Shown piece by piece: positions 17,070 through 20,015 of a stretch of DNA of 20,015 nucleotides. Position 1 is the stretch's first letter. Each line of letters opens with the position of its first letter. The notes beneath the pieces were generated by a model. It was not told the origin of the DNA, ran no database searches, and was given only the letters and a program-made list of their open reading frames with translations. Both the position numbers and the translations under genes were made by a program. Source of the stretch: Pinguiococcus pyrenoidosus (taxonomy: Eukaryota > Sar > Pinguiophyceae > Pinguiochrysidales > Pinguiochrysidaceae); the NCBI GenBank assembly GCA_019677205.1, contig JAAMXY010002528.1:230-20244 (forward strand), given 5' to 3'.

Positions 17070-19633
17070 CTAGGTGCCATTCACCCACATGTCGATGTGC
17101 ACGTACAGGAAGATGGTGCTCAAGCTCAATCCCAAGACCAGCACCACAGCGATACCCAGCTGATTCGGCACGATGCCGTGATAAGCGATTGCCCCAAAGT
17201 CACTTGCCAGCCCCAGCCGCAGGTAGATCATGCCCGGAAGAATGAGAGAGAGCAGCAGTGATGCCATGCTTCCGATGAACTCCAGGTCCGACGAGAGCGT
17301 GAAGACCACCAGCAAGACAACAAGCACGTGCATCAAGGCCGTGGTGAGCACGTGGAATCGATGCCGCCGAATGTCCCTCACTTCCTCCATCATCGCGATG
17401 CAAGCCCGCCAGCCGCTGGCACAAGCCTGCAACAGGAAAGGAGCTTGGTCTTGGTCGGTCTCCCGCGCCGCCGAGCTTCCACCGCTCAGACGCTCGAATT
17501 CGGGATCCTCCTGAGCAACGGGGGCGGCGACGGTGAGGGAGGGGCAGATTCGCGGTTCGAGCACTTGGGGGAGGGGGGAAAGAACTCGGCGGTACCTGCA
17601 AGTTCTTCTTCAACGCCTCGGCCCAATCGTCAAAAGCGTATCCCTCTTCCGTCTTTTTCTCCAAGGACCTGTCTAGGAAGATTTGCTCCGCAGCTTCCGT
17701 GGGGTGCTGGCCAGTCACCAGCAGAGGCTCCTGCAGCATCGCCCGATGCGTCGTCTTTGTTTCTTCCTCCGCGCCGTTGCCCCCATTCTTCGGGGCGATG
17801 CTGTGAGTGATCCCGCCGTCGTGCATCTGTACTGCCACCGGCGCCTCTAACTGCGTCGGGGGAATCCAGTCCAGAGCGGAATCCCTGGGCTTTGGCGCCG
17901 CTGGAGAGCGGGTATGCGGAGCTTGCGCTTCCGAAGCACCGACTGCTCTGCCGATCTCCCGCTTCGTCGGCAGCTGGGAGCGACTCCGCTTGTCGGCGGC
18001 CTCCAGGGAGTCAGCGAGGGCATCTAGCTTCGCTCCCGTTCTGTCACCGTACTGGCGCAGCTCGTCTGCGATGGGCGGGATGACCGCGGCTTCTTCGGTT
18101 GCCCATTGCGTGCTGTAGGCCTCCGAGAAGCTCATGCCCGAGGTCGCATCGATGCTCTGTCCCCTGGGGGGACGCAAGAGGTCCTCTGTCCTCTGGAGCA
18201 GCTGGCAGGCGGCTTGTCGTGCAACAAGCATGTTCGCTGGAAAGCTGGTCATCACGACAATCGTCGCTAGGATGCGCAACAGGTAGTTCGTCCACGTCCA
18301 ATTCTCATCCGCCGATGACAGTCTGCGCTCGCCGTCATCATCTGCGCCCCCTTCTGCGACCTACCAAGGAAGGAGCTTGGTGTCAGCTACTTTCGGCTCT
18401 GCCACGAGCACCGGATTGCGACGCACCTCGTTCACTGGGTAGCCGGAGAAGATGGTCGGGAGCAAGGAGCGCCCGAAAGTGATGTACCCAAATATGGTAA
18501 TAAAGGCGAAGATCAAGTACACCAGCAGCCCGGCCTGGTCGCCAAAGAGAGAAGGACGATGACGGCGGGCCTTCCAAGGGAACTGCAGCACAGCCACGAC
18601 GCCTGAACGCGCACTCACCCTTCTCGCCGCCTCGCCAAAGCGCGTGTAGCTGCGTCTGCGCAAGCAAGCGTACACGGCAAACGTCTGATGCTGCATGGTG
18701 GCTGCAAAGCAGAGAAGGCCGAGCGCCTTGTAAAACTGCCGCGCAGACCTCGGAGCGTACCATCCTTCTTGGTAGCCGTCGCCCAAGCTGTCGGTAGGTC
18801 TCGCCGCAAACGCGCGCAGCAAGACCAGGAAGCATAGCGGCACCAAGCACACAATTGTCACAAAGCTAAGTCGCAAAGATGAGACGAAATCGATGTATGA
18901 GTGGCGCGCTCTTCGGGAAGTGGGGCGGGGAGGACGCTTGACAAAGTCCAAGACTGATCGTCAAACCGCACGCCTTGCCCGGCCCCCAGCCCCCAGCCCC
19001 CAGCCCCCAGCCCCACGAGGGCTGCAACTGGCGTCAGAGCAAGCACGGTGTCTGCCTGTCTCACCTGAGTTGCCGCAACGCCTTAAGCTGGTAGTTCAAG
19101 CAGAAGGGAAAGGCCACAAGCACGGCGATGATCACGGAGGTGAACCTCTGTGCAGACGAGGGCGGCGCCGCCTCTTCGTCCTCGAAGTCGCTCACGAAGT
19201 CGTCATCCTCGTGCGCCGCGGAATCCAACGGATCCTCCGAGTACAGATCTCCGTTCCCGAAGCTGAGCAGAGGCGGCGCGACGTCACTGATGATCTGGAG
19301 GATGTACGCCATCGAGACCATGCAGAGCACCAGCTGCGCGGCCGCAGCAAGCAGGTATCCTCGCGTCCCATAGGCTTTCTCCGCGATGGCCGCGTAGCTG
19401 CCGGCCTTCCTCTCGTCGGAAACCGCCAGCAAGGTGCGCGTCGTATACTCGAAGACCAGTACGAGCACCAGAAACACCGCGAGGCCGCTCGCAATGCCAC
19501 TCTGCTTGCACGCAAAGGGTAAAACCACAATTCCGTAGCCGCACAGGCTGTTGAACAGCAGCAGCGAGGCCTCGTTCACCGAGCTCCACTCCGAGTCCTC
19601 CAGGAACTCCCTCACATACGTGATGTAGTCCAT
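17070..19633 (-). CDS. AAAP/SLC38-type amino-acid transporter (four exons)
   Basis: Proposed exons on the minus strand are 19633-19065, 18865-18427, 18303-17596 and 17510-17070, giving about 718 residues. The first ATG is at 19633; a codon before it in frame is GTG. Eleven hydrophobic segments can be counted: three in exon 1 plus one just before its end, three in exon 2, one at the start of exon 3, and three in exon 4. This is the usual AAAP count. Exon 1 opens with EASLLLFNSLCGYGIVVLPF, matching the family's first-helix N-S-x-x-G-x-G-[IV]-x-x-LP motif. The loop after helix 3 is acidic (EDEE and DDD runs). Between helices 8 and 9 lies a hydrophilic segment of over 200 residues, much longer than in animal SLC38 proteins. 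Family members are proton- or sodium-coupled amino-acid carriers of plasma or vacuolar/lysosomal membranes. Substrate and membrane are not inferable here. The exon 2/3 boundary is the least certain part of the model. Confidence 0.85.
17511..17595 (-). other. Intron 3 of the transporter gene
   Basis: This is an 85-base phase-0 intron with donor TTGCAG|GTACCG and acceptor CGTTGCTCAG|GAG after a C/T-rich tract. Splicing joins KKNLQ to EDPEFERL and leads into the last three membrane helices. Confidence 0.88.
18304..18426 (-). other. Intron 2 of the transporter gene (boundaries inferred)
   Basis: An in-frame TAG at 18363-18361 separates helix 7 from helix 8, so an intron is needed. The proposed donor is AACGAG|GTGCGT (18426), identical in its first six intron bases to another intron here. 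The proposed acceptor is GGATGAG|AAT, giving GYPVNE-NWTWTNYLLRI in phase 0 and an intron of 123 bases. An alternative acceptor at 18328 (GGCGAG|CGC) adds eight residues. Donors at 18411, 18405 and 18390 are also in phase. The acceptor lacks a good pyrimidine tract. Confidence 0.5.
18866..19064 (-). other. Intron 1 of the transporter gene, with G-run repeat
   Basis: This is a 199-base phase-2 intron with donor CAACTCAG|GTGAGA and acceptor TTGCGACTTAG|C after a pyrimidine-rich stretch. Splicing gives LRQLSFVTIVCLV, running from helix 4 into helix 5. It is the longest intron in the window and carries four copies of a 7-base G-rich repeat. Confidence 0.9.
18983..19010 (-). repeat. 7-bp tandem repeat CTGGGGG, four copies, in an intron
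   Basis: Four perfect copies of CCCCCAG on the + strand read as CTGGGGG on the transcribed (minus-sense) strand, followed by a further C/G run. Repeated G-runs separated by two bases are a G-quadruplex pattern on the pre-mRNA strand. Confidence 0.9.
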
Positions 19634-20015
19634 GGGCACGCACTGCGACGCCCTCAGCTCTGTCGCATCTTGTGCGGCGCTGAAGCGTGTTCCTCCAAAC
19701 TGCTCCCGTCCGGTTCGGGTGCCGTGCTATAGCTCGATTGCTGGATTTTGAAGCATGCTCTGAAGCGATCTGCGTTCAAGATCGAAAATACATGCTCTAT
19801 CACTTCAGCGTTTGCTGCGGCCGAGGGCCGAGGGCGAAGCGGCCGAAGGGCAACGCTTTGTCTTTCGCCAAAGGTCCTGAGTGCATGTGCAGTGGGAACC
19901 GCGCTACGCACGAGGCGCGCGAGCTGCTGTAGAATCACTCTATGTTTTTGGTCCGTTGTCTGAGGATGTGGAATCGTTGTGTTTTTGGGGGGGGCTTGTA
20001 TGGGATGTGTCGGTG
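19634..20015. other. Upstream region of the transporter gene
   Basis: No recognisable gene is seen. Open frames of 60-95 codons exist on both strands but show no domain or signal. The region should contain the transporter's promoter and 5' leader. A run of eight G lies near the right edge of the window. Confidence 0.5.

Noticed and set aside
19654-19938. 94-codon minus-strand open frame upstream of the transporter
   Set aside because: It could be an upstream exon or uORF, but no splice pair or domain supports coding. It is kept as leader or promoter.
1-20015. tRNA, rRNA, CRISPR, transposon or viral genes
   Set aside because: I read the non-coding gaps on both strands and found no cloverleaf with a TTC-loop motif, no direct-repeat array, no transposase or integrase motifs and no terminal repeats. 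A covariance-model search was not possible here.

Overview
This window looks like nuclear DNA of a eukaryotic microbe, most likely a photosynthetic alga with a complex (secondary, red-lineage) plastid. Several genes are interrupted by short GT-AG introns of about 64-199 bases whose removal restores conserved protein families. The protein set is typically eukaryotic: an ER lectin, a PX-BAR sorting nexin, an amino-acid transporter and a nuclear-encoded mitochondrial ribosomal protein. One gene begins with a signal peptide ending in a Ala/Phe junction, the form of plastid presequence used by diatoms, pelagophytes, haptophytes and cryptophytes. That presequence is the only plastid evidence, so the exact lineage is not resolved. 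Coding DNA is GC-rich, while some intergenic stretches are AT-rich.

Eight genes lie in strictly alternating orientation, so every neighbouring pair is either convergent or divergent. From left to right: (1) 695-2155 (+), a three-RRM RNA-binding protein with a probable mitochondrial presequence; (2) 3464-2267 (-), mitochondrial ribosomal protein uL4 in three exons; (3) 3713-5244 (+), an erlectin/XTP3-B-type ER lectin with two MRH domains in three exons; (4) 8491-5348 (-), a 1047-residue protein I do not recognise; (5) 8833-10653 (+), a COG0523/CobW-type metallochaperone GTPase with a His-rich loop and a bipartite plastid presequence; (6) 13910-11208 (-), an SNX8/Mvp1-like PX-BAR sorting nexin with an EH-like N-terminal domain; (7) 14732-16774 (+), a secretory-pathway FAD monooxygenase resembling the MICAL flavin domain, in two exons; (8) 19633-17070 (-), an AAAP/SLC38-type amino-acid transporter in four exons.

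The genes do not form a pathway. Products are predicted for mitochondria (uL4, the RRM protein), the ER and secretory route (erlectin, FAD enzyme), endosomal membranes (sorting nexin), the plastid (GTPase) and a membrane transporter. Coupling between neighbours is therefore more likely transcriptional, through the short divergent promoters at 3465-3712 and 8492-8832, than functional. Many long open frames antisense to these genes are GC-driven shadows.

I see no tRNA, rRNA, CRISPR array, transposon or virus-derived gene. The most unusual items are the large unrecognised protein, the signal-peptide-bearing MICAL-like flavoprotein, and the plastid-directed His-rich GTPase with two perfect hairpins just past its stop codon.
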